From an uncultured Pelagibacteraceae bacterium (GTDB lineage Bacteria > Pseudomonadota > Alphaproteobacteria > Pelagibacterales > Pelagibacteraceae), in contig CACGGZ010000003.1 in assembly GCA_902572695.1 (NCBI GenBank), positions 1 through 49,303 on the forward strand: a stretch of 49,303 nt of DNA, in the 5' to 3' direction. Made by a program: the position numbers and the translations under genes. How positions within the stretch are numbered: the stretch's first letter is position 1; every line of letters starts with the position of its first letter. Shown piece after piece: positions 1 to 7,844 of the stretch. Under the pieces are notes generated by a model. That model searched no databases. It saw only the letters and a program-made list of their open reading frames with translations, and was not told where the DNA came from.

Positions 1-203
1 TTTTTATTTAAGGCATTAAACTCTGCATGAGGTCTGCCTTTTATTGATGTGTAGCCAGAGGATAAAACAGATCCATTTCTCTCAACTATACAACCTACTG
101 AAGGATTAGTTCCGGTAGATCCAAGATTGATTTTAGCTTTTTCAAAAGCAAGACTAATAAAATATTTTTCTAAACTATTAAATTTATTTTTGCGGTTTGC
201 CAT
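1..203 (-). CDS. ribD: RibD deaminase domain, 5' part only (cut by window edge)
   Basis: Reading the minus strand from an ATG at 203 gives an open frame that runs off the left edge after 67 residues; the ORF track does not list it. The peptide contains TNPSVGCIV followed by [10 protein letters not shown]. This is the conserved PNPxVG and zinc-binding HAE signature of the pyrimidine deaminase domain of bifunctional riboflavin enzyme RibD, which deaminates the GTP-derived pyrimidine in riboflavin synthesis. The start lies inside the nrdR 3' end (20-nt overlap), and nrdR-ribD order is common in proteobacteria. Whether the C-terminal reductase domain follows cannot be seen here. Confidence 0.85.
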   Translation of the reverse strand, partial: MANRKNKFNSLEKYFISLAFEKAKINLGSTGTNPSVGCIVERNGSVLSSGYTSIKGRPHAEFNALNK

Positions 204-648
204 CCAGTTTTTCAATATATTCACCAAATTCCTCTACTTCTCTAAAATTTGTGTATACTGAAGCAAATCTAACATAAGCAATTTTGTCTAGTTCTTTTAA
301 ATTTTCCATTACTTTTTTGCCAATAACATTAGATTGAATTTCAGATTGTCCCATCTCTTCAAGTTCTCTTGAAATTTTGGTTACATGTCTTTCTATAGTG
401 TTTGAGTCAATTGGTCTTTTTTTTAAGGCTGTAAATAGTGATTTGGCAAGTTTTTCTCTATCAAACGGTACTCTTCTACCGTTTTTTTTTATTACTGATA
501 GCTCTCTGAACTGAACTCTTTCAAATGTTGTAAATCTTTGACCGCCATTACACGTGCAGTATCTTCTTCTTCGAATAGCTGATCCATCTTCACAAGGTCT
601 CGAGTCAACGACCGAAGTATCTTTTTCTCTGCAAAATGGACATATCAT
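184..648 (-). CDS. nrdR: Transcriptional repressor NrdR
   Basis: NrdR represses ribonucleotide reductase genes in response to ATP/dATP. The 154-residue protein has the usual length and layout: an N-terminal zinc ribbon (MICPFC, then [15 protein letters not shown]), followed by an ATP-cone from about residue 48 ([16 protein letters not shown]) to about 138 ([13 protein letters not shown]). One oddity is that the second zinc knuckle reads CTCNGGQRF, with CxC spacing and an extra residue, where the family normally has CxxC (E. coli CLVCNERF). The reading frame is intact on both sides. It is last but one in the visible operon, 15 nt after glyA and overlapping ribD. Family assignment is secure; the metal site is uncertain. 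Confidence 0.93.
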   Translation of the reverse strand: MICPFCREKDTSVVDSRPCEDGSAIRRRRYCTCNGGQRFTTFERVQFRELSVIKKNGRRVPFDREKLAKSLFTALKKRPIDSNTIERHVTKISRELEEMGQSEIQSNVIGKKVMENLKELDKIAYVRFASVYTNFREVEEFGEYIEKLDGKPQK

Positions 649-663
649 AGTAATTAAATATTA

Positions 664-1965
664 TTAAGCACTATATATAGGGAATGCACTACAAAGATCA
701 ATAATCTCTTTTTTTACTTCTTCCTCTATTTTTGAATTATCTGAAGTATTTTTGGATAAACCTTGTACTACTTTTGTAATTAAATCTGCAACTAGTTTGA
801 ATTCTTTCTCTTTAAATCCTCTTGTTGTACAAGCTGGAGTTCCAAGGCGTATTCCAGATGTAATCATAGGACTTTGAGTGTCAAAAGGTATTCCATTTTT
901 ATTGCATGTTATATTTGCTCTACCAAGACTGGCTTCTGCGTCTCTGCCTGTTACATTATAAGGCCTTAGGTCTACAAGCATAAGGTGAGTGTCTGTTCCA
1001 CCTGAAAAGATTTTAAAATTATTTTGAATTAATTTTTCAGAAAGAGATCTTGCATTATTAACGACCTGCTTTGTATATCTTTTAAAACTTGGATCAAGAG
1101 CTTCTTTAAAACAAACTGCTTTGGCTGCAATAACGTGCATGAGAGGTCCCCCTTGTAATCCAGGAAACATAGCGCTATTAAATTTTTTAATTAAATTTTC
1201 ATCATTAGTTAAAATAATACCTCCCCTTGGACCTCTTAAAACTTTGTGAGTAGTTGAAGTAACTACATCTGCGTAATCAGTCGGATTTGGATAAGCGCCT
1301 CCTGCAACCAGACCAGAAAAATGAGCCATGTCGACAAGTAAATAGGCTTTAACTTTATCTGCAATTGACCTAAATTTTTTGAAGTCAATTACTCTTGAGT
1401 AAGCGCTCCCACCAGCTATCAATATTTTAGGTTTATGTTCTAAGGCTAATCTTTCTACACTTTCATAATCAATTAAACCAGTACTTTTGTCTACATCATA
1501 ATGAATTGCATTAAACCATTTCCCTGATTGAGCTGGTTTCGCTCCATGAGTTAAATGACCACCTGAATTTAAACTCATTGCTAATATTGTATCACCCGGT
1601 TTGATAAGAGCTAAATAAACTCCTCCGTTTGCTTGAGCCCCGGAGTGCGGTTGAACATTTGCAAATTTACATTTAAATAATTTTTTTGCTCGCTCAATTG
1701 CCAGTTTCTCAGCTTCATCAACAAATTCACATCCTCCATAATATCTTTTACCTGGATAGCCTTCGGCATATTTATTAGTTAATACTGAACCTTGTGCTTC
1801 AAGAACAGCTTTTGAAACAATATTTTCTGAAGCTATAAGCTCAATATGATTTTTTTGCCTATCATATTCTTTGCTAATTGATTTAAATATTTCTTTATCT
1901 GAAAATTCTAAATCATCCTCAAAAAAAGGATTTTTGATATCAGTAATCTTTTTTAATATTGACAT
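664..1965 (-). CDS. glyA: Serine hydroxymethyltransferase
   Basis: This PLP enzyme interconverts serine and glycine and charges tetrahydrofolate with a one-carbon unit. At 433 residues it has full family length. Family motifs run in order: [11 protein letters not shown] near 41, [13 protein letters not shown] near 67-78, [13 protein letters not shown] near 211-223, and the PLP-binding segment [14 protein letters not shown] with the Schiff-base lysine at K241. The N-terminus carries about 20 extra polar residues before the conserved core. The start codon shares one base with the rpiB stop (TAATG), so translation is probably coupled. Downstream is nrdR. The rpiB-glyA-nrdR-ribD order is typical of alphaproteobacteria. 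Confidence 0.97.
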   Translation of the reverse strand: MSILKKITDIKNPFFEDDLEFSDKEIFKSISKEYDRQKNHIELIASENIVSKAVLEAQGSVLTNKYAEGYPGKRYYGGCEFVDEAEKLAIERAKKLFKCKFANVQPHSGAQANGGVYLALIKPGDTILAMSLNSGGHLTHGAKPAQSGKWFNAIHYDVDKSTGLIDYESVERLALEHKPKILIAGGSAYSRVIDFKKFRSIADKVKAYLLVDMAHFSGLVAGGAYPNPTDYADVVTSTTHKVLRGPRGGIILTNDENLIKKFNSAMFPGLQGGPLMHVIAAKAVCFKEALDPSFKRYTKQVVNNARSLSEKLIQNNFKIFSGGTDTHLMLVDLRPYNVTGRDAEASLGRANITCNKNGIPFDTQSPMITSGIRLGTPACTTRGFKEKEFKLVADLITKVVQGLSKNTSDNSKIEEEVKKEIIDLCSAFPIYSA

Positions 1966-2402
1966 TATATTTTTCTTATTCTCCTTTGGTGCCTTCCACC
2001 TTCAAATTTAGTTTTAAGAAACACACTAACAATTTTTCCTATACTATTTTTTTTTGTCAATCTTGCTCCTATACATAATATATTAGCATTATTATGTGAT
2101 CTACACAAATAAGTAGATGTTTTATTATAACATACTGCCGCTCTAACACCTCTAATTTTATTGGCTGAAATAGCCATACCCGTACCTGAGCCGCATACCA
2201 ATATACCAAAATCACTTTTTTTACCCTTTATTCTTTTGGCAACTTTTTTTGCATAATCAGGATAATCTACTGATTTGTCGTTATGTGGACCTAAGTCAAT
2301 TAAGGATATTTTTTTCTTGTAAAGTAAAGCTTTAATATATTCTTTGATTTTATAGCCGGCGTGATCTGAAGAGATGCAGATTTTTTTGTTAAATGATTTC
2401 AA
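1965..2402 (-). CDS. rpiB: Ribose-5-phosphate isomerase B
   Basis: RpiB interconverts ribose 5-phosphate and ribulose 5-phosphate in the non-oxidative pentose phosphate pathway. Conserved RpiB/LacAB motifs are visible: [11 protein letters not shown] near the N-terminus, the catalytic-cysteine segment [15 protein letters not shown], and [13 protein letters not shown]. The 145-residue length is normal. The first codon is TTG, one base after the stop of the upstream gene (TAA-A-TTG); no ATG exists ahead of the conserved SSDHAG block, so TTG is the likely start, with translation coupled to the upstream dioxygenase. It overlaps glyA by one base. Confidence in family is high, in start codon moderate. 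Confidence 0.93.
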   Translation of the reverse strand: MKSFNKKICISSDHAGYKIKEYIKALLYKKKISLIDLGPHNDKSVDYPDYAKKVAKRIKGKKSDFGILVCGSGTGMAISANKIRGVRAAVCYNKTSTYLCRSHNNANILCIGARLTKKNSIGKIVSVFLKTKFEGGRHQRRIRKI

Positions 2403-2403
2403 T

Positions 2404-3000
2404 TTAATTAAAACGGTTCTCTAACATACAGGCTACTATATGTATTCTGTCCTGTTCTCCACCATTAAAAAAATTATGATATCTAGTGTTATTAGTTATC
2501 CAAACTTTACCATCAGCAGGCATATGTTTAGCAATATCTTCTATTACCATTCGACAACCCGGATTTGTGATAATTGGTATATGTAATCTAGGTTCGGGAT
2601 CTTTATGCCAACTCAAAGTTGACCTTGGTTGTTTCAATAGTATCCTTACTCTACCTAGTTTAAATTTTTTTCTAAGTTTATTATAAACTTCTTCAAAATA
2701 AGTATTCTTAAACTCATCTAATAATTCAGTATATTTTTCTTCTTCGATAGGTTTGTCTCTAGCAACTTCTTTTCCTGACTCATCAGGTTTTGTCCAGTAG
2801 ACACCCCTAACATTATGTCCTTTTATCGAGTCATCGTCTCCAGGAATTTTGTTTAAAGGAATTGCAGCAAAATTTGTTATACCTAATGTTTGATACTTTG
2901 AATTTTTTAAAACATCTTCAAGTGCCGATCTAAGCTTAGCAATATCAAATCTTAAATCAGGAACTTGGTAAAAATCGTTGGAGTTTGGGCTATTTGACAT
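2404..3000 (-). CDS. Aspartyl/asparaginyl beta-hydroxylase-like 2OG-Fe(II) dioxygenase
   Basis: The 198-residue soluble protein looks like a cupin-fold 2-oxoglutarate/Fe(II) oxygenase of the aspartyl/asparaginyl beta-hydroxylase type. Visible elements are an iron-binding HxD in LSWHKDPEPRLHIPI (H132, D134), a strand ending GKVWITNNTRYHNFF that supplies the distal histidine (H175), and a DRIHIV segment whose arginine (R185) would bind the 2-oxoglutarate carboxylate. The substrate cannot be read from the sequence; peptide side chains or free small molecules are both possible. It is the first gene of the rpiB-glyA-nrdR-ribD unit, one base upstream of rpiB, and diverges from hemB. A hydroxylase role is inferred from the motifs; the biological target is unknown. 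Confidence 0.75.
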   Translation of the reverse strand: MSNSPNSNDFYQVPDLRFDIAKLRSALEDVLKNSKYQTLGITNFAAIPLNKIPGDDDSIKGHNVRGVYWTKPDESGKEVARDKPIEEEKYTELLDEFKNTYFEEVYNKLRKKFKLGRVRILLKQPRSTLSWHKDPEPRLHIPIITNPGCRMVIEDIAKHMPADGKVWITNNTRYHNFFNGGEQDRIHIVACMLENRFN

Positions 3001-3038
3001 ATTTAATAAATTTAAACACTTTAATAAGTTATCATAAT

Positions 3039-3067
3039 ATTATATTTGTCGCATTAAACAATATTAA
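3039..3067 (-). promoter_or_regulatory. Putative sigma70-type promoter for the dioxygenase-rpiB-glyA operon
   Basis: On the minus strand TTAATA (3062-3067) and a perfect TATAAT (3039-3044) are separated by 17 bases, with transcription predicted to start near 3032, about 30 bases ahead of the ATG at 3000. The 78-bp divergent gap also has to carry hemB control; no equally good plus-strand promoter is evident. AT-richness makes chance matches likely. Confidence 0.45.
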
Positions 3068-3078
3068 AGTTATTAAAA

Positions 3079-4077
3079 ATGAAGATTTTAGGAAACTATC
3101 CAACCACAAGATTGCGAAGAGTTCGCAATACAAATTGGGTCAGACGACTCGTTAGTGAAAATAATTTATCAGTGAATGATTTGATATTGCCTATTTTTTT
3201 GACAGAAGGAAAAAATAAAATCGAAAATATAAAAAATATGCCTGGGGTAAAAAGATATTCGTTGGATAAACTCAATACAATTTTACGAAAATGTAAACAT
3301 TATAAAATACCTATGGTTGCACTTTTTCCTTATACAAAAAAAAATAAAAGAGATCCATTGGGAAAAGAAGCACTCAACGAAAATAATCTAGTTTGTAAAG
3401 CAATAAATTCAATAAAAAAAAATTTTAAAGATATTGGAATTATGTGTGATATAGCACTTGATCCATATACCTCTCATGGTCATGATGGCATATTAAAAAA
3501 TAATGAAATAGATAATGATGAAACCATTAAAATATTATCAAAACAAGCACTCATACATGCTAAAGCTGGTTGTGATGTAATTGCTCCATCTGACATGATG
3601 GATGGTAGAATTGGTTTAATTAGAAAAAAACTTGATCAATTTAATTTCAAAAATGTAAAAATTTTATCCTATGCTGTTAAATATGCATCAAATTTTTATG
3701 GACCATTTAGAGAAGCAGTGGGATCAAAAAATATTTTAAAGGGTGATAAAAAAACCTATCAAATGGATTATAGAAATTCTGATGAAGCCTTAAGAGAAGT
3801 TGGTTTAGATATTAAGGAAGGTGCAGATTTTATAATGGTTAAACCTGGTTTACCCTATTTAGATATCATTAGAAAAATAAAAGACAATTTTAAAGTTCCA
3901 GTTTTTTCTTACCAAGTTTCTGGCGAATATAGCCTGTTGAAAAATGGTATTAAGCAAAAAATTATTAGTGGAGATGCTGTTAAAGAAAGTCTTGTATCTC
4001 TCAAAAGAGCTGGTTCTTCCGCTATTGTTACCTATTTTGCGCTTGAAATTGCAGAAAAGTTAAAAAATCTTAAGTAA
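3079..4077 (+). CDS. hemB: Delta-aminolevulinic acid dehydratase (porphobilinogen synthase)
   Basis: HemB condenses two 5-aminolevulinates to porphobilinogen in haem synthesis. The 332-residue protein has both active-site lysines: K201 in LSYAVKYASNFYGPFREA and K255 in FIMVKPGLPY. The PSDMMDGRIG block near 170-178 is also present. The metal-loop segment reads CDIALDPYTSHGHDG, the aspartate-rich form found in magnesium-dependent alphaproteobacterial enzymes, rather than the cysteine-rich zinc form. It stands alone on the plus strand, divergent from the dioxygenase operon, and its 3' end overlaps recO tail-to-tail by 8 bases. Confidence 0.97.
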   Translation: MKILGNYPTTRLRRVRNTNWVRRLVSENNLSVNDLILPIFLTEGKNKIENIKNMPGVKRYSLDKLNTILRKCKHYKIPMVALFPYTKKNKRDPLGKEALNENNLVCKAINSIKKNFKDIGIMCDIALDPYTSHGHDGILKNNEIDNDETIKILSKQALIHAKAGCDVIAPSDMMDGRIGLIRKKLDQFNFKNVKILSYAVKYASNFYGPFREAVGSKNILKGDKKTYQMDYRNSDEALREVGLDIKEGADFIMVKPGLPYLDIIRKIKDNFKVPVFSYQVSGEYSLLKNGIKQKIISGDAVKESLVSLKRAGSSAIVTYFALEIAEKLKNLK

Positions 4078-4750
4078 AATATTTTTCTAATAAATTTCGT
4101 GAAATTGGAAATTTTAAATTATTTTGATTATAAAATTTTTCTATCAAAACTTTTTTTGTAAATTCTAAAGATCTTTTTATTAATTCGTTTGATATTTCTA
4201 ATGGAATTTCCCTTTTAATTAAAAAATATGGAATATCATAAGATGTATTATCAATTTTTACACTTATAAATTTACCTTCAACGTTTTGGTGTTTTTGATA
4301 TTTTTCGAGTTCTGTATCATAACCTAGCTCTTTGATTAAATTAAGTTCCCAAAAAATATATAAAATTATCCATTGATCTAAATCTAATTTACTAAAAAGA
4401 TTACCTAGTGACTGATATATAGCTTTATTTTTTTGTGACTCAGGTAGCAAAGTATTTAATAAGGTCGTTATGCTAATTATCGCTGTTGTTCTCTTTCTAT
4501 CATTAAAATATTTTGCTGATATGGGTTCTATAATTTCTGTTTTGAAATATCCAATTTTATTGGGATTTTTCGATGTGTTTACAAGGTGAATTTTATTTCC
4601 AATTTGTAAAAAATTTTTTATTTTTCTGGAGTTCCCCCCGTAAACAATGCCACTTACTTTACCATGTAAATTTGTAAATACATTTATAATTGAAGCATTT
4701 TCTCTAAACTTATTCTTAGATAATAAGTATCCCTCGCTCTCCCAATTCAT
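4070..4750 (-). CDS. recO: DNA repair protein RecO
   Basis: RecO helps load RecA onto SSB-coated single-stranded DNA in RecF-pathway recombination. The 226-residue length fits the family. The N-terminal OB-fold segment is recognisable: GYLLSKNKFRENASIINVFT then GKVSGIVYGG. A helical C-terminal part follows with LELTKEL-like character (FWELNLIKELGYD). The zinc-binding cysteines of many RecO proteins are not seen, as in some short variants. It is last in the dapA-to-recO unit and directly follows rnc with an ATGA overlap; the usual intervening gene era is absent. Sequence conservation is moderate, and position supports the call. Confidence 0.85.
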   Translation of the reverse strand: MNWESEGYLLSKNKFRENASIINVFTNLHGKVSGIVYGGNSRKIKNFLQIGNKIHLVNTSKNPNKIGYFKTEIIEPISAKYFNDRKRTTAIISITTLLNTLLPESQKNKAIYQSLGNLFSKLDLDQWIILYIFWELNLIKELGYDTELEKYQKHQNVEGKFISVKIDNTSYDIPYFLIKREIPLEISNELIKRSLEFTKKVLIEKFYNQNNLKFPISRNLLEKYFT

Positions 4751-5418
4751 ATTATTTTCATATCATATAATAAATTTTTTGCAGCATTTTGTTGCGCTAT
4801 TTTTTTGGAATTTCCAAATCCAATATATTTTTTTGACGTTTTAATTTGAACAGTCGCTTTAAAATTTGGATTGTGATGAGGCCCAGAAATCTTTTGCAAT
4901 TTGTACTTGGGTAATAATTTAAATTTTTTTAAACTATACTCTTGTAAAGTTGTTTTAGAGTCAATTACAGTTGTTTTCGATGATTTGAGATAAATTTCCC
5001 AATTTTTAATAATAAATTTTTCAGTAGTATTATAACCAAGTTCTAAATATATTGCACCGATAACTGCCTCTAAACAATCACTAAGTATTTTATCATCTGA
5101 TCTCTTAAGATTCTTAAAGCTTTCACCTAAGAACATGTATTTTCTTAAATTTAGTTTTTTTGCTATTGAAGCACAGGTTTTTCTATTAACTAAGTTTGAA
5201 AATTTTTTATCAATAATACCTTCAGACTCTTCTGGATAAATTTCTAAAAGCTTTTTAGAAATTACTAAGGCTAAAACTCTATCGCCAAGAAATTCTAATT
5301 TTTCATAATTATCTTTGGAATTATAACTTTTATGAGTCAAGCTTTTCTCTACTAAAGTTAAATCTTTAAATTTAACCTCAAGTATATTTTCAAATTTTTC
5401 TAATTTTAATTGTTTCAT
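4747..5418 (-). CDS. rnc: Ribonuclease III
   Basis: RNase III cleaves double-stranded RNA in rRNA processing and mRNA turnover. The catalytic-domain signature YEKLEFLGDRVLALV lies near residues 39-53, and the second acidic helix DCLEAVIGAIYLE near 114-126. A C-terminal double-stranded-RNA-binding domain covers about 155-223, ending with the basic KKIAQQNAAKNLL helix. The 223-residue length is standard. The start overlaps the lepB stop as ATGA, and its own stop overlaps recO the same way, so these genes are very likely co-translated. Confidence 0.96.
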   Translation of the reverse strand: MKQLKLEKFENILEVKFKDLTLVEKSLTHKSYNSKDNYEKLEFLGDRVLALVISKKLLEIYPEESEGIIDKKFSNLVNRKTCASIAKKLNLRKYMFLGESFKNLKRSDDKILSDCLEAVIGAIYLELGYNTTEKFIIKNWEIYLKSSKTTVIDSKTTLQEYSLKKFKLLPKYKLQKISGPHHNPNFKATVQIKTSKKYIGFGNSKKIAQQNAAKNLLYDMKII

Positions 5419-6158
5419 AGAGACTTAAATAATCTTTCTAATCTAAAAGATTTATCTAAATTCCAAAATTTTAAGACACTTCCTTCTAATGTATCATTAG
5501 AAAAAAAAATATATTTTGCTTTTCCAACTAAATTAATATTTTGCACATAACCAACACTTGATAAAAATCTGCTGTCTTTAGAGCAATCTCTATTATCGCC
5601 CATCAAGAAATAATGATTTTGAGGCACAACATATTTATCGCTATTTTGCAATGTACCTTCTTTATTGTAAGCAGCTAGATATTTTTTTCCATTAGGTAAT
5701 GTTTCTTCATAAATAATATTTTCCAACTCGTAAGAACCACATCTTATAGAATATTTTTTTTTAATTATTTTTCTTTTTATTTTTTCTTTATTAATAAATA
5801 TTTCACCATTTATAAATTGAATTTCATCTCCTGGTAAACCTATCAAGCGTTTAATATAGTCGGTTCTATTATCTGCTGGTGTTTTAAAAACAACTAAATC
5901 TCCCTGATTAGGTTCAACCCTTATAAAACGATTATTTGATAAAAAAAAGGGACTGAAAGGAAAAGAGTGTTTGCTATAACCATAAGACATCTTAGAAACA
6001 AAAATTCTATCACCTATTAGTAAATTAGGCTCCATTGATGATGAGGGTATATAAAAAGGCTGGACAATTAATGAACGTATTAAAATTGCAATTATTAATG
6101 CATAAAAAATTGTTTTGATATTATCAATTAATATTATTTTAAATTTTTTGCTTATCAT
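5415..6158 (-). CDS. lepB: Signal peptidase I
   Basis: LepB is the inner-membrane protease that removes signal peptides from exported proteins. Numbering from the ATG at 6158 (247 residues), a single hydrophobic segment (about 15-33) precedes the nucleophile motif PSSSMEP (S41). The general-base lysine is in DYIKRLIGLPGD (K103), and the box MGDNRDCSKDSRF follows. I prefer the start at 6158 over the track start at 6176 because it forms an ATGA overlap with the acpS stop, the pattern used by its neighbours rnc and recO. Only one clear N-terminal membrane segment is seen. Confidence 0.95.
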   Translation of the reverse strand: MISKKFKIILIDNIKTIFYALIIAILIRSLIVQPFYIPSSSMEPNLLIGDRIFVSKMSYGYSKHSFPFSPFFLSNNRFIRVEPNQGDLVVFKTPADNRTDYIKRLIGLPGDEIQFINGEIFINKEKIKRKIIKKKYSIRCGSYELENIIYEETLPNGKKYLAAYNKEGTLQNSDKYVVPQNHYFLMGDNRDCSKDSRFLSSVGYVQNINLVGKAKYIFFSNDTLEGSVLKFWNLDKSFRLERLFKSL

Positions 6159-6538
6159 TGATATATAAAAACACAAGCAATAGCATAATTACTTTCATCA
6201 GATAAAGATAAAAAAACTTTAATTTTTTTTTTGTACAATTTATTCACATTTTTTAAACTTTTTCCCTTTAAATTTATATGTGGTTTACCTTTTTTATTAT
6301 TTAAAACTTCTATTTCATTAAAACTTAAGCCTGTAGAAATACCTATACCCAGAGCTTTAGAAAATGACTCTTTTGCGGCAAATCTTTTTGCAAAGCAATT
6401 AAATTTTGTTTTTTTTTTTGAACAATATTTTATTTCATTTTTTGAGAAGACTCTTTTTAAAAATTTTTTATTTTTTTTTATACTTTTTGTAAGTCTTTTT
6501 ACATTTACTATATCTGTTCCAATCCCTAACAATTTCAT
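6155..6538 (-). CDS. acpS: Holo-[acyl-carrier-protein] synthase
   Basis: AcpS transfers 4'-phosphopantetheine from CoA to acyl carrier protein, activating fatty-acid synthesis. The 127-residue size is standard. The magnesium-binding aspartate is in LLGIGTDIVNVKRL (D9), and the second signature FAAKESFSKALG supplies the conserved glutamate (E57). The sequence is very lysine-rich, in keeping with the low-GC genome. It lies between pdxJ and lepB with ATGA-type overlaps on both sides, the usual alphaproteobacterial order. Confidence 0.95.
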   Translation of the reverse strand: MKLLGIGTDIVNVKRLTKSIKKNKKFLKRVFSKNEIKYCSKKKTKFNCFAKRFAAKESFSKALGIGISTGLSFNEIEVLNNKKGKPHINLKGKSLKNVNKLYKKKIKVFLSLSDESNYAIACVFIYQ

Positions 6539-7263
6539 TGGTTGATAATTTTTTTAAAATTTTTAATAGATCTACCAATTCCAACAAAGATAGAGTCCCC
6601 TATAAGAAAATGACCAATGTTAAATTCTTTTATATTTATTATTTTTGATAATATTCTTGCAGATTTGTAAGTTATCCCATGGCCAGCATGAATTTCTAGC
6701 CCAATTGACACTCCAAAATCTATAGCTTTTTTTATTTTGCGGAATTCATTTTGGTAATTTTTTTTATTATTTATTAATCTGCATATTTTACCAGTATGTA
6801 TTTCTACACAATCTGCATTAAAATAAAATTTTGCTAATTTAAGATCTCTTATTTTGGGCTCTATAAAAAGGCTTATTCTTGAACCATTTTTTTTTAATTT
6901 TGTAATTATCTTTTTTAAAAATTGTTTATTGTAATCTAAGTTTAAACCGCCCTCAGTCGTAATCTCTTTTCTTTTTTCGGGAACAAAACAAATAAAATCA
7001 GGTTTATATTTCATTGCAATCCTAAACATTTCATTTGTAGCAGCAATTTCCAAATTAATTGGTATTTTACTTTTTTTTTTTAAAACCTTAAGATCATTAT
7101 CATTTATATGTCTTCTGTCTTCACGAAGATGAATGGTCACAGAGTCTGCACCGTGAGTTTTTGCAAAATTTGCAGCTCTTAAAGGATCTGGGTAATTTTC
7201 ACCTCTTGCATTTCTAACTGTAGCGACATGATCTATATTAACTCCTAATCTTTTTTTTTTCAT
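6535..7263 (-). CDS. pdxJ: Pyridoxine 5'-phosphate synthase
   Basis: PdxJ condenses 3-amino-2-oxopropyl phosphate with deoxyxylulose 5-phosphate to make pyridoxine 5'-phosphate (vitamin B6). The 242-residue TIM-barrel protein opens with the signature LGVNIDHVATVRNARG. It then has HGADSVTIHLREDRRHI, NLEIAATNEM, and the C-terminal phosphate-binding stretch FNIGHFLIGDSIFVG. Its ATG shares one base with the pyrE stop (TAATG). Its presence implies the deoxyxylulose-phosphate-dependent B6 route. Confidence 0.97.
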   Translation of the reverse strand: MKKKRLGVNIDHVATVRNARGENYPDPLRAANFAKTHGADSVTIHLREDRRHINDNDLKVLKKKSKIPINLEIAATNEMFRIAMKYKPDFICFVPEKRKEITTEGGLNLDYNKQFLKKIITKLKKNGSRISLFIEPKIRDLKLAKFYFNADCVEIHTGKICRLINNKKNYQNEFRKIKKAIDFGVSIGLEIHAGHGITYKSARILSKIINIKEFNIGHFLIGDSIFVGIGRSIKNFKKIINQ

Positions 7264-7844
7264 TAGAGATTCCTGCTTCCAGGTTTTATGGCCTTGATTT
7301 TTTTTAACTCATGGGGCAATTCATTTTGATTATATGTGGGGATATCTATTTTTACTTGTGAAATAATATTTTCTTTAATGAGTGATGATCCCTTTGACCT
7401 ATCAATTAAACATGCATAACCAGCAATTATAGCATTAGATTTTTTAATAAGTTCAGAACATTCTAAACTAGATTTACCAGTTGTAATGACATCTTCAACA
7501 ATAAGAACTTTTAAATTTTTTGGAATTTTAAAATTTCTCCTTAACTCAAAAGAATTATTTACTCTTTCAGAAAAAATAGTATCTTTATTAAGAATTTTAC
7601 CAATTTCATAACCAACTATAATACCACCCATTGCCGGAGAAAGGATTAAGTCAAAGTCAGGCACAGCTTTTTTTATTTTTTCTGCTAAAGAATTGCAAAA
7701 TTTAACAGCAAATTTTGGCTTACTCATTAATTGAGCACATTGAATATATTTACTACTATGTAAACCAGAGGATAGTATAAAATGACCTTCTATAAGTGCC
7801 TTAGTTTCCTTTAAAATTTTCAAAGATTCTTCGTAAGAAAGCAT
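7263..7844 (-). CDS. pyrE: Orotate phosphoribosyltransferase
   Basis: PyrE transfers phosphoribosyl from PRPP to orotate, giving OMP in de novo pyrimidine synthesis. The PRPP-binding motif VLIVEDVITTGKSS and the N-terminal ILSSGLHSSKYI identify it. I choose the ATG at 7844 (193 residues) over the TTG at 7868 used in the track. Even so, the gene begins 44 bases inside the rsh reading frame, an unusually long same-strand overlap for this window. pyrB and a pseudo-dihydroorotase partner lie elsewhere in the window (26.2-28.4 kb). Confidence 0.94.
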   Translation of the reverse strand: MLSYEESLKILKETKALIEGHFILSSGLHSSKYIQCAQLMSKPKFAVKFCNSLAEKIKKAVPDFDLILSPAMGGIIVGYEIGKILNKDTIFSERVNNSFELRRNFKIPKNLKVLIVEDVITTGKSSLECSELIKKSNAIIAGYACLIDRSKGSSLIKENIISQVKIDIPTYNQNELPHELKKIKAIKPGSRNL

